Below are positions 25,101 to 31,000 of a stretch of DNA of 64,000 nt, piece by piece; the stretch's first letter is position 1; each line of letters opens with the position of its first letter. The translations under genes and the position numbers were made by a program. Where the stretch lies: the NCBI GenBank assembly GCA_022414725.1, contig CM039463.1, positions 81,045,420 to 81,109,419 on the forward strand. The letters are read 5' to 3'. The stretch comes from Microglena sp. YARC. Taxonomy: Eukaryota > Chlorophyta > Chlorophyceae > Chlamydomonadales > Chlamydomonadaceae. The notes beneath the pieces were generated by a model. That model made no database searches, was not told the DNA's origin, and saw nothing but the letters and a program-made list of their open reading frames with translations.

Positions 25101-27481
25101 CCCTGCACCCCACCCTAGCACCCTGCACCTCCCCCGGCATTTCTACCAGCACCTCCCCCCCTAGTCTGTGCACACCTTTCTACCGCGCTTATCGACCAGT
25201 GTTTTCGCTTGGAATTCCGGGTCCTTGAACATGCCTACATGTTGGAGGAGCATAGGGAAGCATGTGTGAGTGTTGTAAGTATAATTACATGTAATAATGA
25301 CATACGAGTACCAGAATCGAAATGAGAGTTTTAGTTATAATTACATGTTATAATTACATGTGAGTACCAGAATTATAATTACATGTAAGCATCATGTGTG
25401 AGTGTTGTAATTATAATTACATGTACTAATTACATATGCGTACCAGAATTGTAATGAGAGTTACAGTTATAATTACATATAAGAATTATATGTGAGTGCC
25501 AGAATTATAATGAGTGCTATACTTATAATAACATGTACTAATTATATGTGAGTACCATAATTGCAATGAGTGCTATGATTATAATTTACATGTCATAATA
25601 ATATGTGAGTGTTATAATTATAATCACATGTAAGAATCATATGCGAGTACCACAGCTGTAATAACACGGCAGAATTATATGCGAGTACCAGAATTGTAAA
25701 AACATGTAAGAATTATATGCGAGTGTTAGAATTATAATCACATGTAACAATATAATCACATGTAATAATTACAGTACAGCGAGTAATAGGATTATAATAA
25801 CACGCAATGATCAGATGTGAGTGTTATAATTATAGTAACATGTAAGAATTATATGTGAGTGTTAAAATTATAATTAAATGTAAGAATCAGATGTGAGTGT
25901 TATAATTATAATTACATGTAATAATTATTTGTGACTATTATAATTATAATGACATGTCAAAATCATATGGTAGTACTATAATTAAAATAACATGTACTAA
26001 TTATATGCGAGTATTATAATTATAATAACATGAAATAATTATGTGCGAGTATTATTATTATAATAACTCGTCATAATTATAAGTGAGTATTATAATTATA
26101 ACAACATGTAAGAATCAGATGCGAGTATTATAATTATAATTACATGTATAAATTATATGTGACTATTGTCAATCATAACACAGCACACTGGAGCGGTAAT
26201 GGCAAATATATCCAAGTACTCACTATATCCAATATATTCAATATATCCAAGTATATATCCTATGCCATGTAGGTGTGGATTGAGTTGTTTGTTTGTGTAG
26301 CGTAGCGGGAGTGGGGTTGGGGTTGGGTGAGGATGTTTTGTAGTATATGGCTGATGCATAGCCATCTCTGCTACACAACAAACAGCCACACAAATGTGTA
26401 GTCTTTATGCAGATGTTTTGTTGCTCGTTTACTCGCTGCTGCTGCTGCTGCTGAGGGTGATCATCATGGTTGGCTAATGGTTTGCATGAGAGTCTTTGTC
26501 GTGGCGGTTGACCTGGACCAAGCCTAAACACCCCTGCATGTGCGTACACATTGAATAAACACATAGGAGGTATGCCAACATTAATTTACATGCTGATGCT
26601 GATGCTGTTGCTGATGAGGGTGATCATCATGGCTGGATCATGATTGGCATGAGATTCTTTGTTGTGGCGGTTGCCCTGGACCAAGCCTGAAGGGTAGCTC
26701 TTGCACGTGCATGTGCGCATGGAGCAAACACGCAAGAGGCAGGCCCACATGAATGCATATGCTGCTGTTGCTGCTGCTGATGATGAATATGTTCAACATG
26801 GCTGGTTCAAGGGTGGCGTGGTAGTCCTGGTTGTGGTGGCTGTCCTGGACTAATCCTAAAAGGCAGCCCTTGCACGTGTGTTTACACATGGAGCTAATAC
26901 ACAGGAGGCAGGCCCACATGAATGCATATGCTGCTGTTGCTGTTGCTGCTGTTGCTTCTCATGATGATGAATATGTTCAACATGGCTGATTCGAGGGTGC
27001 CGTGGGAGTCCTGGTTGTGGTGGTTGCCCTGGAATAAACCTATAGGGTAGCCCTTGCACGTGCGTGTGCACATGGAGCTCCCACCCTAACACAGGAGGCA
27101 GGCCCACATGAATGCATATGCTGCTGTTGCTGTTGCTTTTGCTGCTGCTGTTGCTGCTCATGATGATGAATATGTTCAACATGGCTGGTTAAAGGGTGGC
27201 GTGGGAGTCCTGGTTGTGGTGGCTGCCGTGGACTAACCCTAAAGGGCAGACCCTCCATGTCCCAAGCACACATGGAGCACACTTCAGGCTCTTTATCGGT
27301 GGTAGTACATGCCTGCAAAACGCTTGTCGATTTCCAGCTTCGTCTTGTTCTTAGGAAAGCTGGAAAATCGTGGGTCGTTGTGCATGGCAGCGAAACGCTC
27401 ATCTCCACGACCATCTTGGCCCCTGCCGCCTGCCGGGCCGCCTGGGGCTCCTGTCTTGCCCTTCCCTTTGCCCTCTACCAT
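3376..27481 (-). CDS. ESF1: ESF1: nucleolar pre-18S rRNA processing factor, 17 exons, 926 aa
   Basis: Esf1 family proteins are nucleolar and act in the small-subunit processome during early pre-rRNA cleavages that yield 18S rRNA. Exons in transcript order (high to low coordinate): 27481-27313, 25234-25176, 24760-24704, 23023-22654, 19847-19652, 19056-18894, 17771-17632, 16660-16516, 15274-15141, 13934-13806, 12980-12781, 10201-10039, 8773-8674, 6491-6266, 6204-5964, 4942-4803, 3524-3376. They sum to 2781 nt, and reading phase agrees at all 16 junctions. Family hallmarks are the N-terminal DERFAAMHNDPRF and KLEIDKRFAGMF (about 32-59), VDKRGRK, a long acidic/KE-rich insert (96-280), the Esf1 RRM-like block (284-433, with IAIVDIDWEHV, YPSDYGIERM and ECDGLEFE), and a C-terminal NUC153-type motif FEVNLEDPRF...FALDPTDPRF (about 805-832) before a basic tail. 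The start is the first in-frame ATG, just before the conserved N-terminus. Assignment is by remembered family motifs; no search was run. Confidence 0.93.
4010..4102 (+). repeat. CATA-tailed dispersed element (family A)
   Basis: AAGCCCTTCCGATCACGGTT…GGGCAAGTCCC…TTTGGCCTACCCCTGGACTG ending in (ACAT)n. Other copies: 12150-12260, 17058-17180, 61458-61530 in the same sense; 14200-14305, 45255-45325 and 54040-54145 reversed. Confidence 0.8.
4145..4265 (-). repeat. TTACA-tailed dispersed element (family B)
   Basis: Contains GACACCGCGAGGGTGTATGA and AAACAAAAAGAAAAAGCACC followed (on its own strand) by a (TAATG)n-type tail. Its mirror copy is at 11060-11155. Confidence 0.75.
4522..4559. repeat. Poly-C run of 38
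   Basis: Uninterrupted C tract in ESF1 intron 16 (poly-G on the transcribed sense strand). Confidence 0.95.
4803..4942 (-). CDS. ESF1: ESF1 exon 16 (aa 831-878)
   Basis: FAKNKDSEVLMKKISKKRAK then VQQQLVKEAGEKPAKESAAV. Completes DPTDPRF across the junction and starts the basic C-terminal helix. Acceptor TTACAG, donor AAA-G|GTGAGA. Confidence 0.9.
4993..5340. repeat. GGTT tract and 10-bp GTTTGATC(C/T)A minisatellite
   Basis: A (GGTT)n tract at 4999-5030 is followed by about 24 units of the 10-mer GTTTGATCYA from about 5087 to 5335, with point changes between units. Lies in ESF1 intron 15. Confidence 0.92.
5750..5935 (+). repeat. Dispersed element (family C), copy 1
   Basis: About 185 bp alignable by eye with 12295-12495: GCCTCCTCCAGGG near the start, and GTGATCGCTATATA/GCGATCGCTATATAAAGCGG at the end, where CGCTATATATAGCG forms a palindrome in copy 2. 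Confidence 0.65.
5964..6204 (-). CDS. ESF1: ESF1 exon 15, NUC153-type motif (aa 751-831)
   Basis: GDLGRKLTKKEKRELKKAER then an acidic segment and EGFEVNLEDPRFGDMFRSSD, FALDPTDPR. The DPRF...FALDPTDPRF signature corresponds to the NUC153 domain. The preceding intron (6205-6265) is only 61 nt, by far the shortest in either gene. Confidence 0.9.
6266..6491 (-). CDS. ESF1: ESF1 exon 14 (aa 676-751)
   Basis: DADDDFDAFAAVDSEADSEQ, a Gly/Lys stretch, then KALEDKMKQAELELLLMDDA, matching the family's (A/K)E..LL(M/L)(D/M)D segment. The donor CGG-G|GTGGGG was chosen because it alone keeps the frame into exon 15; this boundary is the least certain. Confidence 0.85.
6520..7330 (-). repeat. Copies of ESF1 exon 14 5' end in GGTTTGG-rich intron
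   Basis: Copies of the exon 14 start at about 6700-6800 (GACTTTCATGCCTTTGCAGC on the ESF1 strand), 6945-6975 and 7260-7325. Between them lie T/G-rich tracts (GGTTTGGTTTGGTGTGG). The exon-14-like acceptor is altered to TTGCAG in the first copy and retained as TCGCAG in the next. Confidence 0.85.
7440..7645 (-). mobile_element. tRNA-derived SINE-like element
   Basis: On the minus strand TGGCTCAGTGG (7616-7626) fits pol III box A and GGGTTCAAACC (7573-7583) fits box B, about 35 nt apart as in a tRNA head. An unrelated body follows to about 7440. It is not a functional tRNA: no acceptor-stem pairing was found. Confidence 0.65.
7661..8232. repeat. About 63-bp tandem repeat, nine units
   Basis: Units of GTAAACGGGCTGCCCCCCTC…AACAAGGC…TATTTATTTACA in ESF1 intron 13. 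Single related copies occur at 32940-33005, 33165-33235, 33372-33450 and reversed at 58378-58440, so a dispersed element has been tandemly amplified here. Confidence 0.9.
8385..8673 (-). repeat. Copies of ESF1 exon 13 3' end with donor
   Basis: Four units of about 73 bp repeat the exon end CCCTTCTTCAAG|GTAGGTGG plus following intron (TTGTAACATACTCCACC on the plus strand). A further 5'-end copy lies upstream at 8905-8970. Confidence 0.9.
8674..8773 (-). CDS. ESF1: ESF1 exon 13 (aa 642-675)
   Basis: SEDFGEELIDHVPKKAGAAA then DLGDEGAFDDPFFK. The D-D-P-F-F motif is conserved in Esf1. Acceptor TGACAG, donor AAG|GTAGGT. Confidence 0.92.
8774..9050. repeat. GGGATGGGAT tracts and exon 13 5'-end copy
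   Basis: GATGG-type repeats (8785-8860, 8965-9040) flank a copy of the exon 13 start at 8905-8970 that keeps the TGACAG acceptor. Confidence 0.8.
9051..10038 (-). repeat. Copies of ESF1 exon 12 3' end with donor
   Basis: At least six units (near 9060, 9200, 9330, 9510, 9630, 9820) repeat the last 50-60 nt of exon 12 (AAGGCTCTGAAGAAGGGGC… and the AAG|GTGGGTGC donor), separated by C-rich intron. Periods of about 120-190 bp. Confidence 0.93.
10039..10201 (-). CDS. ESF1: ESF1 exon 12 (aa 588-642)
   Basis: LESLGEKMIAKKREEQERRG then ETVWDSYLRKKKERKKAKKA. The W-(E/D)-x-(Y/F)-L-x-K-K-K-E-(K/R) motif is a strong family marker and probably forms a basic helix. Both ends are serially duplicated into the adjacent introns. 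Confidence 0.94.
10202..10820 (-). repeat. Copies of ESF1 exon 12 5' end with acceptor
   Basis: Four units (10345-10410, 10490-10545, 10630-10700, 10765-10810) repeat the acceptor and exon start (GGAGTCACTAGGCGAGAAGA), each followed by a GATGAG-type tract and GTTTTGTTTTG. They diverge with distance from the real exon. Confidence 0.93.
10821..11160. repeat. GTAT microsatellite and family B element (11060-11155)
   Basis: TGTGTATGTG tract at 10825-10890, unremarkable sequence to 11059, then a family B copy (GCACAGAGTCTCATACACCC … GTAATGTTATGTAATG). Confidence 0.8.
11161..12065 (-). repeat. Copies of ESF1 exon 11 3' end with donor, in (GT)n-rich units
   Basis: Six units near 11205, 11345, 11511, 11670, 11870 and 12035 carry GGGACTCACTAGGCATGAAG (minus: exon end plus GTGAGTC donor), joined by TGTGTATGTG tracts and GCGTACATACATGGCCAAGC. 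Periods are about 140-200 bp. A seventh copy is at 12500-12530. Confidence 0.92.
12093..12125. repeat. Telomere-like motif, copy 1
   Basis: GTTTAGGGTTTAAACCC then TAAAACCCTAAACCCT: plant/green-algal type telomeric units in inverted arrangement. Nearly identical 33-bp motif at 59484-59516. Confidence 0.85.
12150..12780. repeat. Family A copy, family C copy 2, and ACAT/GCAT microsatellites
   Basis: Family A 12150-12260; family C 12295-12495; family A tail fragments with (ACAT)n and (ATGC)n tracts 12530-12765, ending at the exon 11 donor. Confidence 0.8.
12781..12980 (-). CDS. ESF1: ESF1 exon 11 (aa 521-588)
   Basis: SLLLGGGVDADNTSKAGGK, an acidic run of Asp/Glu, then GIDMEVTFMPG, matching the family's D-M-E-V-x-W/F-x-P-G motif. 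Acceptor CTTCAG, donor CAG|GTGAGT. Confidence 0.92.
12981..13320 (-). repeat. Copies of ESF1 exon 11 5' end with acceptor
   Basis: Two units (about 13065-13150 and 13210-13290) repeat CACCCAGCAGCAGGGA… and GCTTGTGAGACATCTTC (plus strand), period near 150 bp. Confidence 0.9.
13365..13805 (-). repeat. Copies of ESF1 exon 10 3' end with donor, in (CAT/CAC)n
   Basis: Two units (13497-13570 and 13670-13740) repeat the last 70 nt of exon 10 with donor, separated by CCACCATCATCA tracts. Period about 135-175 bp. Confidence 0.92.
13806..13934 (-). CDS. ESF1: ESF1 exon 10 (aa 478-521)
   Basis: DADFAAYLGSEEEDDEDFGE then IRQEEDAETLRARYR. Family equivalent of the MDFQAYLASSS...RYR segment. Acceptor TTGCAG, donor AG|GTGAGC. 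Confidence 0.92.
13935..14760 (-). repeat. Copies of ESF1 exon 10 5' end with acceptor, in (GT)n
   Basis: Partial exon-start copies near 14025-14075, 14385-14402, 14550-14572 and 14730-14750 lie among GTGTGTGAGTGTG tracts. A reversed family A element occupies about 14200-14305. Confidence 0.82.
14765..15135. repeat. About 105-bp C-rich tandem repeat, four units
   Basis: GCATCCCCGCAGAGACCCTA and CTCCACCATCCCTCCCT recur near 14790, 14885, 14985 and 15080 in ESF1 intron 9. Confidence 0.85.
15141..15274 (-). CDS. ESF1: ESF1 exon 9 (aa 434-478)
   Basis: IRDTANSIPSGYVAPDIFNM, then QHTDPKLTWDAEDDSRKKVL and NRK. The T.WD..D..R...LNRK motif follows the RRM-like block in the family. The acceptor ATGCAG and exon start are repeated five times in the intron upstream. 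Confidence 0.93.
15275..15895 (-). repeat. Five copies of ESF1 exon 9 5' end with acceptor
   Basis: Period about 122 bp. Each unit includes the acceptor ATGCAG, about 80 nt of exon, and intron TCATCACAACGT(G/C)ATCGATTTG. Two sequence types alternate (…GGCCACATATCC… and …GGCCTTGTATCTTG…), suggesting duplication of a dimer. Confidence 0.95.
15896..16515. repeat. TGCTCATGACTAAACCC repeats, poly-C, exon 8 donor copies
   Basis: Short degenerate units related to the sequence next to the exon 8 donor (TTGCTCATGA then CCCACCTGTC) fill the start of ESF1 intron 8; donor-like copies near 16110 and 16340. A C tract of about 40, interrupted once by G, is at 16156-16200. Confidence 0.8.
16516..16660 (-). 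CDS. ESF1: ESF1 exon 8, end of RRM-like block (aa 385-433)
   Basis: YYYAIAEFDSIATSLHVYNE then CDGLEFERSACKFDLRFVAD. It matches the family's YYYAVVxCDS...ECDGxEFE...DLRFIPD pattern. Acceptor GTGTAG, donor CAG|GTGGGT. Confidence 0.95.
16675..16925. repeat. (ATGT)n microsatellite
   Basis: ATGTATGTATGC-type tract directly upstream of the exon 8 acceptor in ESF1 intron 7. Confidence 0.95.
17058..17620. repeat. Family A copy and 40-bp tandem amplification of its core
   Basis: Intact family A copy 17058-17180. From 17445 to 17620 five reversed units of about 39 bp repeat GGGACTTGCCCAACCGTGAC plus AGGAGGGGCTAA. Confidence 0.85.
17632..17771 (-). CDS. ESF1: ESF1 exon 7 (aa 339-385)
   Basis: RIFKPKAKKNKEGGG, then an acidic serine stretch and TELDRQRLAMYEKAKLR. 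The basic-acidic-helical linker sits inside the RRM-like block, as in other Esf1 proteins. Acceptor GCGTAG, donor AG|GTGAGA. Confidence 0.9.
17772..18100 (-). repeat. Copies of ESF1 exon 7 5' end with acceptor
   Basis: A near-complete copy at 17865-17980 keeps the GCGTAG acceptor; a partial copy lies at 18035-18100. GGGTGGGG tracts separate them. Confidence 0.9.
18100..18893. repeat. AT-rich minisatellite (TAATATGCTGTATTTATA units)
   Basis: About 55-65-bp units of TAATATGCTGTATTTATACA … ATAAATAAATACAACATA. It abuts the exon 6 donor, whose following intron bases TTTTTATAACC are AT-rich. Confidence 0.9.
18894..19056 (-). CDS. ESF1: ESF1 exon 6, start of RRM-like block (aa 284-338)
   Basis: Encodes IAIVDIDWEHVTAVDMYAVL, then NSFKPLDGQVKRVTVYPSDY and GIERMAEEAELGPQ. 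This is the most diagnostic Esf1 segment (family pattern: W...D.....NSFKP.GG.....YPS.FG.ERM). Confidence 0.95.
19060..19480 (-). repeat. GGTTGAGTTGGGTGTGGT minisatellite and exon 5 3'-end copy
   Basis: An 18-20-bp unit repeats from 19070 to 19330. At 19380-19470 there is a copy of the last 75 nt of exon 5 (minus strand), retaining a GT at the donor position (G|GTAGG). Confidence 0.88.
19490..19620. other. C-rich tract
   Basis: CCCACCCCCC-rich intron sequence between the exon 5 copy and the exon 5 donor region; nothing else seen. Confidence 0.7.
19652..19847 (-). CDS. ESF1: ESF1 exon 5, Ser/Asp/Glu-rich (aa 219-284)
   Basis: Begins GGSSSDDSDDEGG and ends NEEIPTTEETRR, leading into the RRM-like block. 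The acidic serines are potential CK2 sites by composition only. Acceptor TTGCAG, donor AG|GTAGGT; phase 1 in, phase 2 out. Confidence 0.88.
19880..20130 (-). repeat. Copy of ESF1 exon 5 5' end with acceptor; GT tract
   Basis: A copy at about 19905-20020 repeats GGCAGTAGCAGTGATGATAG (minus) with the acceptor changed to CCCGCAG. TGTGTGTG tracts follow. Confidence 0.88.
20280..22653 (-). repeat. Long array of ESF1 exon 4 3'-end copies with donor
   Basis: About 25 copies of the exon 4 end (minus: CGTGCCAGAGGCATGATTG|GTGAG and variants). From about 21400 to 22640 they form a 180-187-bp dimer repeated about seven times: one half reads CATGCCTTTGGCACACACGA, the other CATGCCTCAGGCTTGCACGA (plus strand), both next to TCACCAATC. 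AAATAAATAA spacers separate them. Copies beyond 21300 are more diverged. Confidence 0.94.
20584..20757. mobile_element. MITE with 26-bp perfect terminal inverted repeats
   Basis: Left end 20584-20609 and right end 20732-20757 are exact reverse complements (inner part ATTCAGGGGATGAACTGGA). The interior has a second inverted repeat (CTCGTACTTAGTACTTCG; TTCTCGACGAAG). No coding capacity. A degenerate relative is at 2265-2415. It sits inside the exon 4 copy array. Confidence 0.88.
22654..23023 (-). CDS. ESF1: ESF1 exon 4, acidic and KE-rich (aa 96-219)
   Basis: Low-complexity charged segment: DEFRKEKNDDEEEE, a Lys/Glu-rich middle, then runs of Glu, ending EDEARLRFMRARGMIG. The donor G|GTGAGA and the codons before it are copied many times in the following intron (20280-22653). 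Confidence 0.87.
23030..23470. repeat. GGGTTGGGTGGG-type tract
   Basis: Four loosely repeated 60-70-bp units (GGTGGGAGGGCAAGGGCGGG) in ESF1 intron 3, then C- and CA-rich sequence. Confidence 0.8.
23570..23698. mobile_element. Palindromic ATATCATATGATATC MITE-like element
   Basis: Starts CTAGGGACCGGCA and ends TGCCGTTCCCTGG, imperfect terminal inverted repeats, with a nearly palindromic ATATCATATGATATCGTATG core. Related copies at 35486-35635 and 43830-43990. Confidence 0.75.
23735..24300. mobile_element. AGCAGCTTCT…AGAAGCTGCT element, tandem copies
   Basis: Five units of about 105 bp (GAGCAGCTTCTAGGCAGCTT…GACAGCTGACTGTG). The array ends GGAGCTGCCCAGAAGCTGCTGC, the inverted counterpart of its start. 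Pieces also at 24365-24395 and 24490-24530, and a complete single copy at 61893-62065. Confidence 0.85.
24600..24670. repeat. Poly-C and CA tracts
   Basis: C runs of 20 or more separated by ACACACACAC, 35 bp before the exon 3 donor region of ESF1. Confidence 0.95.
24704..24760 (-). CDS. ESF1: ESF1 exon 3 (aa 77-95)
   Basis: A 57-nt exon encoding VAATKKSDELRSFYRLKDE. The LRSFYRL motif matches the family's L-(K/R)-x-(F/Y)-Y segment. Acceptor GCGTAG, donor GAG|GTAAGG; phase 0 at both ends. Confidence 0.85.
24885..25170. repeat. CACCCTAGCACCCTGCACCT tandem repeats
   Basis: Degenerate units of 20-60 bp including CCTGCATTTATACCTGCACC; ESF1 intron 2. Confidence 0.85.
25176..25234 (-). CDS. ESF1: ESF1 exon 2 (aa 57-76)
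   Basis: Encodes MFKDPEFQAKTLVDKRGRK, completing the conserved Esf1 N-terminal block. Acceptor TGTAG|GC, donor AAG|GTGTGC. Confidence 0.88.
25260..26170. repeat. ATTATAATTACATGTAAT minisatellite, about 900 bp
   Basis: About 45-bp degenerate units with ATTATAATTACATG and ATATGTGAGT motifs in ESF1 intron 1. Confidence 0.9.
26420..27285. repeat. About 170-bp repeat with GCTGCTGTTGCTGCT core, five units
   Basis: Each unit has CACATGAATGCATATGCTGC, a (GCT/GTT)n run, ATGATGAATATGTTCAACAT, GTCCTGGTTGTGGTGGCTG and CTTGCACGTGTGT. ESF1 intron 1, close to exon 1, but no exon 1 sequence recognised in the unit. Confidence 0.9.
27313..27481 (-). CDS. ESF1: ESF1 exon 1 (aa 1-57)
   Basis: Gly/Lys-rich N-terminus followed by the conserved DERFAAMHNDPRFSSFPKNK and the KLEIDKRFAG motif. 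Ends in phase 1. The only donor that joins exon 2 in frame is GC (CAG|GCATGT), so intron 1 appears to be a GC-AG intron. Confidence 0.88.
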
Positions 27482-27892
27482 GCTTCACTAGTCCAAGTAG
27501 TAAAGGCCACGGCGCGAAAGAAAGAAAGAAATTCGGCACAATGTAGCGTGGGAAGAGACGAGAGGGTTCAGAGATCAATGAGACTGGCACCGGCGTCGAA
27601 TCACAGTTGTGCGTCAAGGCATGCATAGTTGGTTGGGTCGGTCATGCCCGATGCCCGTTGGAGCAGGAGCCTGGACCGGAATCAGTTGGGTCGGTTGGAT
27701 CGGTTGGAAATCACCCACTGCAGTGGCTACTGGAAATCACCCTTATCGCCAGGGCCCGAAATCGGAGCTTCCTTTCGTTGAGTGTATAAATCCCAGGCTG
27801 CGCTGCGCAATTCAGTAGCCTGATTGTTTCCCCACCTCGACCTTCCTACCTTATCTTTTATTTGCTTTTGCGAAGGCTGCGCAGCATCCACC
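27482..27892. promoter_or_regulatory. Bidirectional promoter between ESF1 and TIC110
   Basis: Only 411 bp separate the two start codons, so both promoters and both 5' UTRs must fit here unless an upstream leader exon exists. On the TIC110 side TATAAA is at 27785-27790, about 100 bp before the ATG. No TATA box is seen on the ESF1 side. The region has G/C-rich and GGTTGG-type motifs (27630-27720) and none of the intron-type tandem arrays. Confidence 0.7.
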
Positions 27893-28039
27893 ATGCTTGG
27901 GAAGCAGACCCAGTCATGCCTTCTGGCTAAGCGAAGCTTATCGACCCGATTCGCTCTTATCGGAGGCCGCAGTCGAGGTGCAGTGCGAATCAGCGTGCAG
28001 GCCATGGCCGAGATGGACATGGCGCCTGCTGCCAATCCT
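27893..28039 (+). CDS. TIC110: TIC110 exon 1, transit peptide (aa 1-49)
   Basis: MLGKQTQSCLLAKRSLSTRF followed by a Gly/Arg/Ser-rich stretch without acidic residues up to VRISVQA, typical of an algal plastid transit peptide. Donor CCT|GTAGGT. Confidence 0.85.
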
Positions 28040-31000
28040 GTAGGTCCTTCCCCTCTGCTTCCAATTGCGCAACTGCAAGGCGCTTTATCGCCCCATTAGA
28101 ATACCTCTAATTGTCGAGGTGGAGGGTCGACCCCATCCACTGCTGGCATGTCCCATGTATGGGTGTACTCCAAATTTAAGACGGGGGGTTCGGGATGTCG
28201 TTGGGGACGGGCCACAAGGGGGTGCTGCCCCGCCTTGTTCTGATCTCGCCCGGGACTCGTAGTCTCGAGTTACGATCATTATAGTTGCGAGGCTTCACAT
28301 GGGTCCTGGGTGCTTGGTGACAGCTCAGGTGGGTCTCGTGCGTCGGTGGGTGGGGCCCATGGGAGGCATGCTAATTATGCGACCAAGCGATGTCAGACGA
28401 CGGTTCTTGAAGCGAGGTTAGGGGTAGCCGAGGGTCCAAGCTATGGGCCCATGTGGGGGGCTATCAGTCCAGTCCAGTCGGGCTGCTTGTTGTGGATCGC
28501 TTCAGGAAGCACGACAACAGTATCAAGGCGCCTGAGCACGCTTGTAAGCCGACTTAGCCTGGAGGCATGTGCAAATATCGGTGCAGGCAGTTATAAATGT
28601 CGGCAAAGGCGTGGTAAAACGACGGTGCAGGATAGTAGAAACGTCGGTGAAGGTGTGGAAACACGGAAACACGTCAGCACCATAGCTTATTTTAGTCATC
28701 TGCATGTCCTCCCTCTGCTTGGAGTTAGCCTCAGCCTTGACTTCAATCCCACCTGGCAGTCTGAGGGCAGTTAGCAGCTTTAGTTGCTCACCACCCTGTT
28801 TCCATGCCCCAAGCCACCATCCCTTTTACTATCCATGCCATCATGCTTCATGCCATTACAGCCCTTGCCACCTCCCCTACCCCCACTAGCCCATGCAACC
28901 CTGCTTCCATGCACCTAGCCCATGTCAACCTAGCCCCCCTAGCACCACAAGCCTATGCCACCTCCCCTAGCCTCCCTAGCCCTCCCACGTCACTGACATA
29001 CCTGCACACCTGATATACCCACCTGATTCCTATCCCAGTCCACCCATGCTTTCATGCTACCATACCCATCTCCCCTAGCCCCCCTAGCACCCCCCCATGC
29101 CACTGACACACCTGCACACCTGATATACACAACTGATCCCAATCCCAGTCCACCCATGCTATCATGCTATCATACCCACCTCCCCTAGCCCCCCATGTCA
29201 CCAACCTACATGCCTTATCCCGATCCCATCCCCTACCCCAGCAACCTTTTAAGATGTAAGTGCTTGATGAAACCTTGAACCCCACCACACCAACACCACA
29301 CCCAAACCCTGATACAAATCCTACCACCACTCCATTACACCAACACCACACCAACACCCTGATACAACCCCCCCCCACACCCCTCCACACCAACCCCACC
29401 AACCCTTGAACCCACCCAGACCACACCAATCCCATCCCCTGCCACCAACCCTTGAACCCCACCATCCCAATCCCATCCCCTTCCACAGCCACCTTTCAAG
29501 ATGGAGGTTCTTGAGGAGGGCAATGTGAAGCCCTTTGCTTGTCCTCTACCGCTGGAGCCCATGCAGCACACCTCACCAACACTACCAACCCTTGAACCCC
29601 ACCACACCCACACCACACCCATACCACACCCACACCACACCAGTCCCTTCCCCTGCCACCAACCCTTGAGCCCCACCACACCCACACCAATCCCATCCCC
29701 TTCCACAGCCACCTTTCAAGATGGAGGTTCTTGATGAGGGCAATGTGAAGCCCTTTGCTCGTCCTCTGCAGCTGGAGCCCATGCAGCACAGCACACCAAC
29801 CCCACCAACCCTTGAACCCCACCACACCCACACCAATCCCATCCCCTTCCACAGCCACCCTTCAAGATGGAGGTTCTTGAGGAGGGCAATGTGAAGCCTT
29901 TTGCTCGTCCTCTGCCACTGGAACCCATGCAGCAGACGCTTTCCAACATCCCCCTCATGGTCTTCTACCCCGCTCTCCTGGCCGCGGTGGGAGTTTTTGG
30001 GTTCACGGGATTGATGGCCGGAAAAAGCATGCCTGGTACGTTGAAGGGTTGATTAGTGAGCCTTGCTGGGGTGGGAGCTTTTGGGTCCACGGGACCAATG
30101 GCCGAAAAAACATGCCTGGTATGTTGAAGGTCAAAGGGTTGATTAGTGAGCCACGCGTGGGTGGAAATTTTTTGGGGTTCACGGGATATATGGCCGGAAA
30201 AGGCATGCCTGGTACATTTAAGGGTTGATTAGTGAGCCTGGCTGGAGTGGGAGTTTTGGGGTTCACAGGATATATGGCTGGAAGAAACATGCCTGGTATG
30301 TTGAAGGTCAAAGGGTTGGTTAGTGAGCCACGCGTGGGTGGGAGTTTTGGTGTTCACGGGATAAATGGCCGGAAAAAGCATGTCTGGTATGTTGAAGGGT
30401 TGATTAGCGAGACTGGCTGGGGTGGGAGTTTTGGGGTTCACGATTTTGGCCCAAATTTACGCAAAAAAAAATGGCCATAAATGGCCTTAAAAGCTATACA
30501 AGCTTTGAAACTACTGTGAAAATGCTGTGTAAAACAATGATGATAGAAAAAACATCCCTGCTCATGTGGCTTGCTTGGTCAGAGATAGGTGACGGGCTGT
30601 GTAACTGACATATGGGCATTGACCCATTGGAGGACTCAACAAGGTGCCTGGACCATGCCCCAAAGTTGTATCGGGGGGGGGGGGGGGGGGGGGGGGGGGC
30701 TCGATTATAACTTTTGCAGATAAAATCTAAACATGGCTAATTAACTGAATAATTGATTTTTGTGTTAGCTTGAATATCACTCACAAATGCTCTTACCTGG
30801 CCGTGGCAAAGGTCATCCACTTGCAAATGCACAAACATGGTTGAGATAAAGTTTGTCCACTAACAAATACTAGTACATGATCATGATAAAGTCTATCCAC
30901 TCGCTAAGTCACGCACATGGTCATGATAAAGTTTATCCATGAACAAATAATAGTACTTGATCATGATAATATTTATCCACTTGCTAAGGCGCATACATGT

